Assembly: GCA_018350325.1 (NCBI GenBank)
Contig: JAEVLN010000051.1
Location: 1 to 64,000 of the forward strand
Direction: 5' to 3'
From: Globodera rostochiensis
Taxonomy: Eukaryota > Nematoda > Chromadorea > Rhabditida > Heteroderidae
Length of the DNA stretch: 64,000 nucleotides
Below the pieces are notes generated by a model. It ran no database searches and was not told the DNA's origin. It saw nothing but the letters and a program-made list of their open reading frames with translations. How positions within the stretch are numbered: position 1 is the stretch's first letter; the number at the start of each line of letters is the position of its first letter. Of the stretch, positions 13,201 through 24,585 are shown in pieces. The position numbers and the translations under genes are program-made.

Positions 13201-15325
13201 CGGGCGCCATGGCGGCCACCGCTGTCACAAATTGCTGCTGCTTCTGTTGCACATCGGCAGCGCCGTCGGTGGCTGACGACAGCAAATCCTTAAAATAATT
13301 TTGAAAGAATTCTTTACGATTAAAAATTACCCTGGCCATTTTGCGCAATTCGACCGCCTCTTTGAGGTATTCGTCATGCCGTTGCACATTTTTCTCCCCG
13401 CCGGCGGCGGACGCCGCGTGGCCCAGCAAACACAACGAAGCGGACAGAACCCAGAGAGTGCTGAACAAATGTCCAATGGTTGATGATTACTTTTTGTTCG
13501 TGTCATTGAATTTTTTTTATTCAGAGGGGTTTTTTTCTGCTTTCCAATTATCAATTGTGCCGTTTTATTGTAACAACAAAAAAAACGGAAATTTGCGCCG
13601 TTTCTTACTGTGCCAACACGCGCGGTTCGTCCTCCTCCTTTTCCTCCGCCGTTTTACTACCCTCATTGCTGACGCTGGTCAGCTGGACGAACTGCTTGAA
13701 CTTCTTCGGCTCCAAAACTGCACCCATGCGCACAATGGCGTTGCTGTGCTCCGCGCTGAAACGAAAAGAGCGCATGTGGCCGAAGGAGAAGCGGGCGGGG
13801 ATCAGACGTTCCAAGGCAGAAGCAACCTATTTTTTTCCTCTTTATTTTTATGCAATCAAAGTAAAAATAGTGCACAAATATTTTAAATGATGATTTCAAG
13901 AGTATATAACTAACTACTAGGTCAATGCACAAAAAATTACATTTTTGATTTTTCGATAAAAAAGTCATATAAAAAGTTGTCGAAGAGCCCCAATTTTTTT
14001 ATATGCAATTCTCCCTGCTGAGTAGAGCATTACCAGTTTTGGGAATTTTTATCTCGCCGGTATGAAAAGGTACAGAGACCATTTACTTATCAAAATGCTC
14101 TACTCAGATAGGAGAATTGCATATAAAAAAATTAGGGCGCTTCAACAACTTTTTATATGACTTTTTTTTAATCGAAAAGTCAAAAAGGTAACTTTTTTCA
14201 GTAAAATAACAAAACTAATCCAATTTTAAAAAGAAACAAATTCTGTATCTGACCGTGTTGAAAAGCGCGTTGTCATTTTTGCCGCCGCCTTCCTTTTCCG
14301 CCTCTTCTTTTACGTCACCATTTTGCATCATGTTGACCGCATTCTGAAGAGTTTCAACGGCCTGTCGGGTCAGCTTTTCGTGTTTGTTTTTCTCTGAAAT
14401 TTTTTTAAAAAATTTTTTTTTGAACAATTCACACCGTTCTTCTGCGATGTTTCGTGCTTGAGCTGACCCTAAACATACAGATTAATTATTTTTGTTAGAT
14501 TTTAATTAGGGCTACCTTCTGCTGTTGCTGCTCTATTTTTGCCTTCCGATTTTTCTTCTGCAAACGCTTCTTTTCCCGCTTTGACACCGGTACGGCTCCT
14601 TTCTTGTCAGACTCCGAAACTTTCCTAAAACATTTTGTCATTAATTAAATAAAAAACAAACTCATCCAAGAAATTACAACACAGTGAAATCTTCTTTGAA
14701 AAGCTCCCAGCCCTAAACCAATGGGGGGACAGTTGACTCACTGCTGCGTTTGCGGTTTGGCCTCGTTTTTAATGAGAGCCGTTGTTGTTGTTACCACCGC
14801 GGTGTTGTTCTGCTGTCGTTGCTGAACCTTCTTGCCCTTCTCCCGCTGCTGAACCGTCTTGCCCTTCTCTGGCTGCTGTTGTTGCTGAACCTTCTTGCCC
14901 TTCTCTGGTTGCTGAACCGCCTTGTCCTTCTCTGGCTGCTGTTGTTGCTGAACCTTCTTGCCCTTCTCTGGCTGCTGTTGTTGCTGAACCTTCTTGCCCT
15001 TCTCTGGTTGCTGAACCGCCTTGTCCTTCTCTGGCTGCTGTTGTTGCTGACCCTTCTTGCCCTTCCCTCGTTGCTGAACCGCCTTGTCCTTCTCTGGCTG
15101 CTGTTGTTGCTGACCCTTTTTGCCGTTCTCCTGCTGCTGCTGAACCGCCTTGCCCGTGTCCTGTTGGTACTGCTTCGCCTTCTGCACCACCGGTGTTGTG
15201 GTGGTAGTAGCATTTTCCACCACATTTGCTATTGTCGGCTGTCGCTGTGCGGAAGGCACACGCTTGTGATCAAATGCCCTGCTCAAATGCGCAAGATTAG
15301 AGATGGTCCGATTGGCACCAAACAT
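10294..15325 (-). CDS. MYBBP1A/Pol5-like protein with Gln-rich repeat N-terminus
   Basis: Nucleolar protein of the MYBBP1A/DNA polymerase V (Pol5) family, linked to ribosome biogenesis. I model 19 minus-strand exons (14742-15325, 14683-14712, 14516-14624, 14435-14468, 14254-14393, 13609-13826, 13331-13460, 13076-13288, 12627-12866, 12151-12318, 11950-12051, 11731-11868, 11505-11639, 11301-11375, 11207-11251, 11017-11124, 10832-10906, 10645-10737, 10294-10578). Every phase agrees, giving about 973 aa. The family call rests on an acidic stretch followed by SDDQMFRLDHDLARAFRKHS and alpha-helical repeats. The C-terminus is a long Asp/Glu tail. Residues about 60-180 are repeats of the type QQQQPEKGKKV. 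The long helical N-terminal region usual in Pol5 is not recognisable. An apparent stop at 13604-13606 lies just inside an intron, because GTAAGA at 13603-13608 is a donor. Donors at 13074-13075 and 11299-11300 are GC. The family is fairly sure for the C-terminal half and weak for the N-terminal half. Confidence 0.72.
13937..14203. mobile_element. MITE-like inverted repeat in an intron
   Basis: Two arms of about 100 bp (roughly 13937-14036 and 14092-14203) are inverted copies that share CATATAAAAAGTTGT, TTTTTTTATATGCAATTCTC and GAGTAGAGCATT with scattered mismatches. They are separated by about 55 bp. The element fills most of the intron between the exons ending at 14254 and starting at 13826. 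Confidence 0.75.
14816..15140 (-). repeat. Coding tandem repeat (36/27-nt units)
   Basis: Alternating 36-nt and 27-nt units encode QQQQQPEKGKKV- and QQPEKDKAV-like peptides. Because unit lengths are multiples of three, all frames stay open here, which produces long Leu-rich and Arg-rich shadow ORFs. Confidence 0.85.
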
Positions 15326-15382
15326 TTTTATATGATGCAACGAATTAAAGAAAAGCCGTTGTCAATTTCATACAAACTCTGA

Positions 15383-15867
15383 GGGGTCAACCCATCTCAT
15401 CAACACCCAACTCATCAATACCCAACTCATCAACACCCAACTCATCAACAACCCAACTCATCAACAAGCAAGATCGGACAATAACTTGCTTGAACCTTAA
15501 CCGATTCAAAACTACTTAAAGCCATTCGAAAGAGCTCAAAGAGTTGAAGCTAATATTAAGTTAAAGTTTTGTGATTGGACAAGTTTCAAAAAAGTTATGG
15601 CCAGAAACCCCATAAGAACCGGAATTTTTAAATTTTATCAAGCTTTCTAGCCATAACTTTTTTGAAACTTGTCCAATCACAAAACTTTAACTTAATATTA
15701 GCTTCAACTCTTTGAGCTCTTTCGAATGGCTTTAAGTAGTTTTGAATCGGTTAAGGTTCAAGCAAGTTATTGTCCGATCTTGCTTGTTGATGAGTTGGGT
15801 TGTTGATGAGTTGGGTGTTGATGAGTTGGGTATTGATGAGTTGGGTGTTGATGAGATGGGGGAGACC
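15383..15867. mobile_element. Foldback / MULE-like element with tandem repeats in its arms
   Basis: Nearly perfect inverted arms of about 215 bp (roughly 15391-15604 and 15646-15860) surround a 40-bp loop. The outer part of each arm is a short tandem array of CCCAACTCATCAACA. The element is flanked by a 10-bp direct repeat, CAAACTCTGA (15373-15382 and 15868-15877). Long TIRs with a 9-11 bp duplication fit Mutator-like or foldback elements. There is no ORF for a transposase. It ends 58 bp upstream of the Pol5-like start codon. Confidence 0.85.
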
Positions 15868-16010
15868 CAAACTCTGATGTTAAAAATTAACCCGTTTTTC
15901 TGTTAACCGGTGCATGGCTTTTAACCCCGGGTTTTCAAAATTTTAATCAATTTCTTTACATTCGCAACCGGATCGTATCAAAAACCCAGGTTAACCGGGT
16001 AGGTCTTGTC

Positions 16011-16801
16011 CTACCCTAGTAAAAATGAAAGAATCGACGACGTCCCTGGGACATCGTATAAATCAAGCCGTATTTATTTGAAAAATCAGTTTAGGAATTC
16101 GTTGGTTAATCGTTTTTTTGTTTGTTTAAAGAAGTCCAAAACAAACAAATACTTTGGCGTTCGATTGCCGGCACCTTTGCTCGTTGCACTTCCGCCGTTC
16201 ATTTTTTGGTGCAAAATTTGGTCACCAATTTTTGGCGTTTCGTCGCCCGACTTTTCCACCCGCAACATTTTTCGCTGTTTTTCAACACTTCCATTGGACT
16301 AAAATTCAAATTTTGTCAAATGTTAAAAAAGGGGGAAATAAAACCTCCGAGCCAAAGCTCACACGACGTTTCTGTCCAAATTTAAACGGTGTTCTCTGGT
16401 GATCAACAACTGCCGGCTTAGCGCTGTTTGGCATTTTGAGAATCTTAAATCATTTTCGATTAGTTTTGTCTTTGAGGCTTTTTTCACATCACCGGTTTGG
16501 CGAACGGTGATTGCTGGTGACGCGGTTGGAAATGTTTTCTCGGCTCCGACTGCGCCCTCTTTTTGCCACCAAAATTTTCGCCATTTTCCTGCGCTTTGCG
16601 AAACGACGGCCGCGCTGTTGGCGTCCATGGCTTCGGTTTACCGCCAAATTTGGCAGCACTGCCCCCTCCACTGCTGTGTGGTTTACCGCCGAATTTGGTG
16701 CTGCTCCCTCCACCCCTTTGGTTACGATTCGCCGACGAGTACGGCGGCGTCGTGGCAGCCGGCGGGGAAGAGGACGATGAGTAAATGTTCAGTTTGACCA
16801 T
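16011..16801 (-). CDS. Small basic Gly/Ser-rich protein, unrecognised
   Basis: I do not recognise this gene. Four minus-strand exons (16493-16801, 16363-16416, 16175-16298, 16011-16045) join in phase into about 173 aa ending at a TAG. The first exon encodes a Ser/Pro stretch, then three copies of a KFGGKP/KFGQK-like motif and basic residues. No membrane segment or signal peptide is evident, and the composition suggests a disordered, possibly nucleic-acid-binding protein. The start is the first ATG in the long exon. It is divergent from the peroxiredoxin gene, whose start is 437 bp away. The last two exons are the least certain. Confidence 0.5.
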
Positions 16802-17238
16802 CGAAAAGTATGCAAATTAGGTGAAAAATCACTTTTATACGTTATATTGGGTGCTAAAAAGAAGAAGTAAACGTTTAAGGCCGATGATACTTTTAAAGCA
16901 CTTAAAAACGCCATGTAAGGTAAATGTGTAGACGCCAAATTCCTAAACTCAACTCGAATTCGATCAATGCGAGGCGCTTCGCGCATTGAAACGATTTTGA
17001 TTGCCGATAAACGAAATGCCAAAAGTTTAAAATTGCGAGGATTTGAAAAAAGTTGTAAATGGCGACAAATGTTTGCGCATCGGCTTTCGGCCAGGCCAAA
17101 GTCCTTTCAAACCCATCTGAGGCTGTAAAATCTGATTTGACCTCCATTTCGACCCCCTGACTCGAATCCGAATACCGAAGTTTTTTTTTTTTTGGTTTCA
17201 GCAAAGTATTTAAAGAGTCCGACTCGACGTCAAAAATT
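16802..17238. promoter_or_regulatory. Putative bidirectional promoter region
   Basis: This 437-bp gap separates two divergent start codons (orphan gene at 16801, peroxiredoxin at 17239). I infer a shared promoter from spacing only; no specific element was recognised. A minus-strand ORF through here is judged non-coding. Confidence 0.3.
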
Positions 17239-18840
17239 ATGCTCTCCAACAAATTGGTCAGTTTCGAAAACTGGCATGCATTGTTTTGGCTCGTCAACTT
17301 GTTGAAAACCCCATAATGTTTTTGTTAATCAATCACCCATCAACCAAAATTAAATTATATTAAAATATAAATATACATTTTTTCTAATGTCGCAATGTAA
17401 AAAGTGATTTAGGCCAAATGCGCCTTGACATTGGGCGGTCGATGCCAAGCGTTGAAAGCGGTGGCATCGGTCGGCGGGGCACGGCTGTGCTGTCATCAGA
17501 CGCCCCCAAATTCCATCCGTCCGCTGGGCCCAAAAAACATTGTGCCAAACTTCAAGGTTTTTTTACACAAAAATTTCGTTATTTTAGCTCCGTCAATAAT
17601 TGAAGAAAAAAATTATTCAAAATCAACCAATGCAAATTTTTCCCATAGTTTTCTTGTCCCCATAAAAATGTCCTCCTATTTTAGGGTCAAGCAATTGTGG
17701 ACGCGGAAATGAAGACAATTTCATACGACGACTACAAGGGCAAATGGCTGGTGTTCTTCTTTTACCCGCTCGACTTTACGGTTTACCGTTTTTTTATAAA
17801 AAAAATTTTTTTTTTTTGAATCAGGATAAAAAATCCGGTGCCAGGAAAAAACCAGAGTTTAGGAATTTGGAATTTAATATTTTTTGCACCAATAAGCTTG
17901 TTAAAAACATTTTAAAGATTTTTCATATAGTATTTTTTATTTTACGTTTTTCAGTTTGTGTGCCCCACCGAAATCATTGCGTTCAGTGACCGTATCGCCG
18001 AGTTCAAGCAGCACGATTGCGAGGTGATCGCATGCTCTTGCGACTCGCAGTTCTCACATTTGGTCAGTCCACAACGCCCCCGGAGCATAAATTTTAAAAT
18101 GTAAAATTTGTTTTCTCATAGGCTTGGGTGAACACGCCGCGCACGGATGGCGGCCTTGGCAAGATGGACATCCCGGTGCTCAGCGATTTCAGCAAGAAAA
18201 TTGCGGCAGATTTTGGCGTGTTGGACAAGGACACCGGCCTTTCCTATCGGTTTGAACTTCTTTAAGGGGGGAGTTGGGGGAAATTTTTTTTATTTTAATG
18301 AAAAATTGGAAAATTTTTAATTCAAACCCTCCTCACCCTCTTTTTTAGCTAGTAATTTTTTTATTTTCATTGTTCAGAGGCCTTTTTTTGGTCGACCCCA
18401 ACGGAATGGTTCGCCACTGTTTGGTCAACGATTTGCCGGTCGGTCGAAGTGTTGACGAAGCGCTGCGCATTCTGAAGGCTTTCCAATTCTATGAAAAGCA
18501 TGGCGAAGGTAAGGAGAGGTCCCAATTCCAGGGGGTGGGGAGTTTTGTCACTCCGAAGGATTTTTTAGTTATTATTTTTGTTTCAGAATCGGTTTTAGTC
18601 ATTTTGTCTTAGTTGAATGCGATTTAGACATTTTGAGTTGGTTAAGCGCGATTTAGCCGTTTTGACCTGGTTGAGCGCGATTTTATAAATTTTGTCTTGT
18701 TTCAGTGGCTGTTTTAGACGTTTTGTCCAATTTATAAAATTGTTTTGTTTATAGTTTGTCCCGCTGACTGGGAGGAGGGCGATGATTCAATTGACGTCAA
18801 ATCGCCAAAGGAATACTTCAAGAAGCAGCAGAAAAAGTGA
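17239..18840 (+). CDS. Typical 2-Cys peroxiredoxin, mitochondrial (PRDX3-like)
   Basis: Reduces hydrogen peroxide using a thioredoxin-linked cysteine pair. Seven exons: 17239-17256, 17413-17556, 17685-17780, 17955-18062, 18122-18249, 18378-18508 and 18755-18840, all in phase, about 236 aa. The peroxidatic Cys is in FYPLDFTFVCPTEI and the resolving Cys is in VCPADW. The HLAWVNTPR and [12 protein letters not shown] segments are family hallmarks. The residues before [11 protein letters not shown] are basic and hydroxylated with no acidic residue ([16 protein letters not shown]...), which fits a mitochondrial presequence. The six-codon first exon was chosen because it supplies the only in-phase ATG with a good donor. 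An AATAAA lies near 18954. Mitochondrial location is inferred. Confidence 0.9.
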
Positions 18841-21800
18841 ATAATGTACCGGACATTTTAGTCGAAATTTAAAAAAGCCACATTTTTTTGGTGTTTGTAG
18901 GCGCCGTCGTTGTTGTAGACGATCAATTACTTTATTCATTTAGTATATACGATAATAAATTATTGGTTCTGATTGCCTATATTTGTTTAGAATTTTACAA
19001 AAACCGGGGGGTTTTGACAAAGTCCTCCACTCGACAGGCCCATTAGACTATATGCTTTAGAAGGTTTTAATCGTTGGCGCTGAGTTGTCTCGGTGCCAAA
19101 CTCACCCAAATTTTGCCGGACTCAACCGTCTTGCCCCGAGCCGGCCAGCCCATAAATTTTTTTGGGCGGAAGTTTTTGTTCCAATCAAAAGGACAAATCA
19201 TCTCCTAAGGCAAGGGAAGGAGCGTTGACGTCAATTGTCCTCCGATTAGAATCAAACAGAAAAGCGATTAACAGCGTGGGGCCTGTTTTTTATTGCACTT
19301 TCTTTCTTCTCATTGTCAGTGCAAATGACGAGCGTTTTGTGGGCGGGGACCGATCGAGATTTCGATCGAGAATTTCGAAATCGGAGTTTTCAAAAAATCA
19401 CGACTTCTTGAGTTATTATAAGGTAACTAACTGATCAAAGACCTATGGCATGTCCCACGTTGACACAAATCAATTCGCTTCAAATATTGTTCTTGTGTTC
19501 TGTACGCTTTTCCTGTCTTAGCCGGATCGGTGATCAGCTTGATTTGACTAAATCGAATACGGATTGTTTTCAACAATCTGATCACTTTTTAACTCACTGC
19601 ACCACCGACTTTTCCAAATCTTTGCTTTGCCTATTGTTTGGTGGGGGTTGATCAGAGCAGAAGCAGAAGAGAACACGACCACACCAAAACTTCTCACTAA
19701 AACTCTTATTTGATTGGTCCTCACTGTGTGCTTCTCTGATCATTGCTGACAGCTGCTTGTGCTTTTGATCGCTCCAGCCGCCGATACTGATCAGATGGAA
19801 GATGTTTGTCCGGCAATTAATCACGCCGTCGCACAGCGAGAAAATGGCGCCCCGAGGACTGCACCTCATGTTGTGGGCCAAAAAGCGATCAAAATGTTTT
19901 TGATCGACCGATCAGCGACGAAGGACGTCGCCGGAAGGCTTTTTGGCATTTGTTCCAGTCTGACGTCCCAGATTATTTTATGGAAAATGCACTCTTTTAA
20001 ATCATTTTAAAATTGATCACGATTTAGATTTTCGCTAGAAATAAACATAAAAAAATTTTTGAGTTAAAATTTTAAAAATTTAGCATTTATACTTAATTAA
20101 TCGATTTTTGAAAAATGAGGTTTTTTAAATTCTGTAAAAGTCCTCGCAAATTTAAGACTTTGAATTTAATTCCAAACAATAAAAAAAATCAAGCTTTTAT
20201 GGACCAAAAAATCTGAATCAAAAAATTTGCTACACCTCTTCTTGAACAATTTCAGGACCTTGCAAAAAATGCTTTGATTGAGAAATGACATTTAAAGTTA
20301 TTGACAGCCGTGTGTCTTGTGCCCCTGTGGGGATGGGGGGCATCTACATGATGAAGGGGAGGGGATCAATCGGCTGTCCCTAACCTTCGCCCTCCCCTCC
20401 CCCGCTAATCACTGTCATCAAAGTGGTAAAAATTGATCGGACGGACGAAAAGCCACGCTCCTGACGTCCCCCCCCCCCCCTCCGGTGATCGCGACAATTT
20501 TGGAAATTTTCTCGCCTTCGACATTTTTCTAAAATTTTAACCTTCGGGGAATGATATTGGTAATTTTGATCTCTGAATGTTAGGAATGTCGCCTCGGGCT
20601 TTATCCTAAATTTTCCACCCATTCATTTGTTATAAAAAGTGTAAATTGATCCGGCTAAAAGCCACGCTCTTGACGCCTTCCGATTGCGACAATTTCTGAA
20701 TCTGGCCTCGGGCATTTTTTGCAAAATTTCAATCTTTGATATTAGGAATTATGCCTTATGCATTTTTTTGTAGTCTTTGATCTTTTGAGTTTTGGAATGT
20801 TGCCTTAGGCGTTTTCCGGGAATTTTAACGGTCGGCCCGGCAATTTCCCAAAATTTGCCCCATGCCATTTAAAACTGAAATTGATCCTGCCATCCCTATG
20901 CTGATAAATGATCGCAAATTTTTTCAATTTTTGACGCCCCAGGCATTATTAGAGAAAATCTTTGCTCTTTTGAGGGATTTTTTTACAATTTTGTGCCAAT
21001 TTCAATATTCTTTAAAGGACTCTTTTCCATGAGTCAATGCAATTATGCAAAAATTTGTTTGAGGCCAATTGGGCCAGAGCTTAACGCTAAAATGAATCAA
21101 TACCGAAGCTTTGGGTTGGGGAGGCTGAATAGGACAAAAACGTGAAAAATTGAATTTTCCCAATGGGCCCTTTGGCAAAAAAATTTCATTATGTTGGTGA
21201 GACGCGAGAACCATTCATATTCAAATGCATTTTCACTTAATTTTTTACTCTTTTAATAAATGAATAAAAAAAAATCATTTAAATAAGATAAATAATTTAA
21301 AATCCAAAAACATTTCATTCTTTGAAAGGTTTGTCCGATTTTGTTAAAAAATTCTAAAATTCAAAAGATTCGCTCGCCAACGACTGAAAATTAAATATTT
21401 CCCCATTTTTTGGCATTTTTCACCAAAATGCTCCTCAATTATTTGCTTTCAAATCACAGCAGGTGCATTTTGTCTTGCACTTTGTGAAAGACATAATTTA
21501 ATAACTTTCAGAACAATTAAAAATATTTAATATTTATTTTATTTTGTTTAAAAATCATTCCATCGTTTTATTATTTTGGATTTTATACTTCTAAAATTAA
21601 AAAAAAAGTTATCGTTTTTTTTGATTTATTTTATTGAAAATAGAATTTTCAATCTGAATCCAAAATGCCAATTTTCCCTGACTTTTTGTGCGTATTCATT
21701 TTTGCGGAATTTTTGTGCTCCCCGGAGGGGGGGAGGGGATTATTATTCAATGCTTTTTGTCGTCTTCTCAGAAAATAATAATCCCCGGCGCCTTCAGAGG

Positions 21801-24585
21801 CCAATTCTTTTGCAACGAATTTTTTTTTGCTTTTCGACAAGCTTTCCATTCCAATGAAGGAATTTCCGCTAAAATTGGTTGGGGATTAATTAAATTTTGT
21901 GCGCAAATTTTGCAAGGAAATATACCCTCTGGCCATTTTTAGAGGCTGCCGTAAAATCGTTTCAAAAATTTGTGATAGGGCGGGCTTCGAAGCCACAATG
22001 TTTTTTGAATTACAGTAAATGAGTCCCCCAATAGACGCCGGCGGAAGGGACCGTAAAAGTCCAAAAAAAGTCTCCCGGAGTTTTGCGTTAGGTCATGGAG
22101 AATTCAATTTTCCAACAAAATTTCCCAAAATTGACCCCTTCGGCGAAATCGGCGTATTTCCTTTTGGTTGCAACAATGGGGGGTTTTCATTTAATTAGAC
22201 CACACATCCCCTGGAAGGCAATCTCCAACTGCTTTCAGGATTTGTTTTGGCAAATTTAATTTGAAAAATATACCTAAAAATTGAGCCCTCCGGCGATAAT
22301 AAGCGGCGGGCCATAATGATTTTCAGTTGACAAATGAGCTGCATGCACTGCACCACCGGCGGGAGAGGCCGTAAATGTCCCCGGAGGGCAAAAAAAGGAA
22401 AATTTTCTTTCCCCGTTGGGGAAAACGACCTGCCTTCAACCACCAAGTCGGAGGGGATCCGATTTCGCCACCACCCGCTTCCGCTTCCCCTCGGGCAAAG
22501 CAAAGAAAGCGTTTTGCCCGACGACTGACTAATCCATATCCGATAATTCATCGCCAAACTGTGAACTCATCCCGGACTTTTTGAAAATTTTGCTTTTTGA
22601 TCAATTTGTGTTGGGTTATTTGGAGTCATCTATAAAAATAAATTTTTCTAAAAATTCACCCTTTTTTAAATTTTAGCAAAAACATTTTCTCCTTCCCCCC
22701 CCCCCCCTCCATTTAGCCCCTTCCAAAACATGTCGATAATAAATGTCTGCTTTAGGCACCAACTTACAAACTTTGCACCCCCTCCCCCCCCCCCCCCTCC
22801 CCCCGGACGGAATTGGCCAATATCGGCAACTGTGGCCCTCTCCTGTCCACCGTAAACATTGGCACCCCTCCCTTGCCCCCCTCCGGGGCATGATGGCATG
22901 GCATTGTCTTTGTCGCCGTAGGCGCTGTGTTTAATTTTGTTCGCCTGAAGGGGTGCCGACAATCGAGCGTCGGCCGACCTAATAAGAAGGCCCCGGAGGG
23001 AGCAAGTTGGCCCCTTAGGGGGGGTGTTGGGCAGAAGGATATCGCCAGTCTGATGCTCACCACCCAAGCGATTTTTTTTCTTCAAAATTCCAACAAACAA
23101 AAATGAAGAAGGAAGTGAATATGATGGATACCGCCTTTTTGATGGTTTGCCATCATTGGCACAAAAATTCGACAAAGAATTTTTTTGAATTTTTGAAGGG
23201 TTGGGAAAGAAAAAACATTATTTCTCATGCACTTAAGTGGTCATTTTGCCAAGAATTTATTTTTGCTTAAAACCCTTAACCTGGTTTGCATGCCATTAAA
23301 ATTTCGCCCTTTTTAAATAGGTAGAAGGAAGGTGCCACATTTGGATAAAGTTTTTTTCCTCGACTTTACCTCTAGGGCATAAAACAGAGTGTTGAGCCCC
23401 CCGGACCCCAAAAAATTAATGCTTAAAAACTCCGATTCCGGTTCCCGACATATTCACTCCGAGACCTCCGGGGTTGAACCTTATTTAAGCTCGTTTTTCT
23501 CCCGCCTCCCTCCCACGGCGACTATTTTAATAAAGTTTGTGCCTTCCTCGTCTCCACCTCTTGCTCCTCTTCTTAAACGTCCGCTTGGCCTCGACCTCGA
23601 CCTTAGCGTCCTTTTCTCTTTGTCGAGGAGTGCCGTTGAATTTGTGCCGCCACCGCTCATCCCTTCCAATGTAAAACGTTTTGCCCATGGCAATTTTGTG
23701 TCCCCCCCCCGTCCCACCCTCTCAACGGACGGACCCTCGAGAAAATTGAAAATTGGCCCTGTTAAATATTGGCTCGAGGTAGGGGGTGTGATTGTATTTC
23801 CCGTTTCGTCCCCGGAGGGCATCTCTGACCACAACAGCCCCCAATTTGCATGTCGGTCAAATTTAAAAAAATTGATAACTTATTTTTTTAAAATTAAATA
23901 TTTATATGCTAAAAATGATTTGATTGATTTTATTTATTTAAACAAAAATAAAATATTCGTATGTACCTTGGATTTTGGTTTTTTTATACCTATTTAATGT
24001 TTTTTAACATTTTTTCCTAAATTTCATAGTCCTCCCGAAAATTTTGTTGGCAATAAAATATTTACTGTTCAATTCCCCTGAGGCAATTTTGTGGGCGACC
24101 AATTCGCCTCAGGCGACGAAGTGAATTATTTAGCCCATCAATTTTTGTGTGTTTGCCTTGTCCAAATGATTTCCCAAGCGAATTTCATTCGGCCAATGGT
24201 GGGGACAAAACATTTTTGAAAACCGTCCGTTCTGGCATGTTAAGCAATGCTGGTTCAATTCCTTAAAGGGACTTCTATAATTTTAATATTTTTTCATAAA
24301 GCAGCTAATTGATAGAATTATGTATCAAATTAAATTAAATTAAATATATTTTGAAGATTTAAATTATTTTATTAATGCTAATCCACCAAAACGAATGCGC
24401 TCAAAATGTTGGCACTTCTGCATCAGAATCAGTGACAACAACAGTCTTTGTTGCTGCCGTTGATGATGTTGTTGTTGTTGTTGTTGATCACCAACCAGCG
24501 TCCGATCTGGCAAGTTACGCCACGTAGGTTCGAGCCCGGCTTTTGTTGATTTTTAAAATTTATTTTTAGGACAAATTCTGTCGGA
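18841..24585. other. Gene-poor intergenic region (5.7 kb)
   Basis: No exon of a known family was found on either strand. Contents include a GATC-dense patch (about 19430-20015), several poly-C or poly-G runs (near 20470, 22690, 22790 and 23705), and repeated CCCCGGAGGG words around 21720, 22376, 22990 and 23810. Open frames at 22666-23175 (-) and 23389-23997 (+) are low-complexity and unsupported by homology or splice structure. Confidence 0.6.
24499..24540 (+). repeat. 5S rRNA-like fragment followed by a tRNA B-box
   Basis: CGTCCGATCTGGCAAGTTA (24499-24517) matches the conserved central region of eukaryotic 5S rRNA as I remember it, and the following CGCCACGTAGG is close to it. GGTTCGAGCCC, a consensus tRNA B-box, follows directly. 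No full 5S or tRNA gene is present. It lies about 50 bp upstream of the channel start codon. Confidence 0.5.

Noticed and set aside
13605..13814. Separate gene ending at a TAA at 13604-13606
   Set aside because: The bases are a GTAAGA donor. Splicing to 13460 keeps the frame through every later exon.
14750..15382. Leu-rich and Pro/Ser-rich + strand ORFs of 141-210 codons
   Set aside because: They are antisense shadows of the Gln-rich coding repeat, whose unit lengths are multiples of three.
15391..15860. CRISPR-like array of CCCAACTCATCAACA units
   Set aside because: Spacers are absent, the units are inverted on the other side, and the genome is eukaryotic.
16902..17297. 131-codon minus-strand ORF
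   Set aside because: It has no ATG start or family match and overlaps the first exon and first intron of the peroxiredoxin gene on the other strand.
23389..23997. 202-codon + strand ORF and its antisense
   Set aside because: Low-complexity Pro/Ser and Arg/Gly composition, open on both strands, with no splice context or family.
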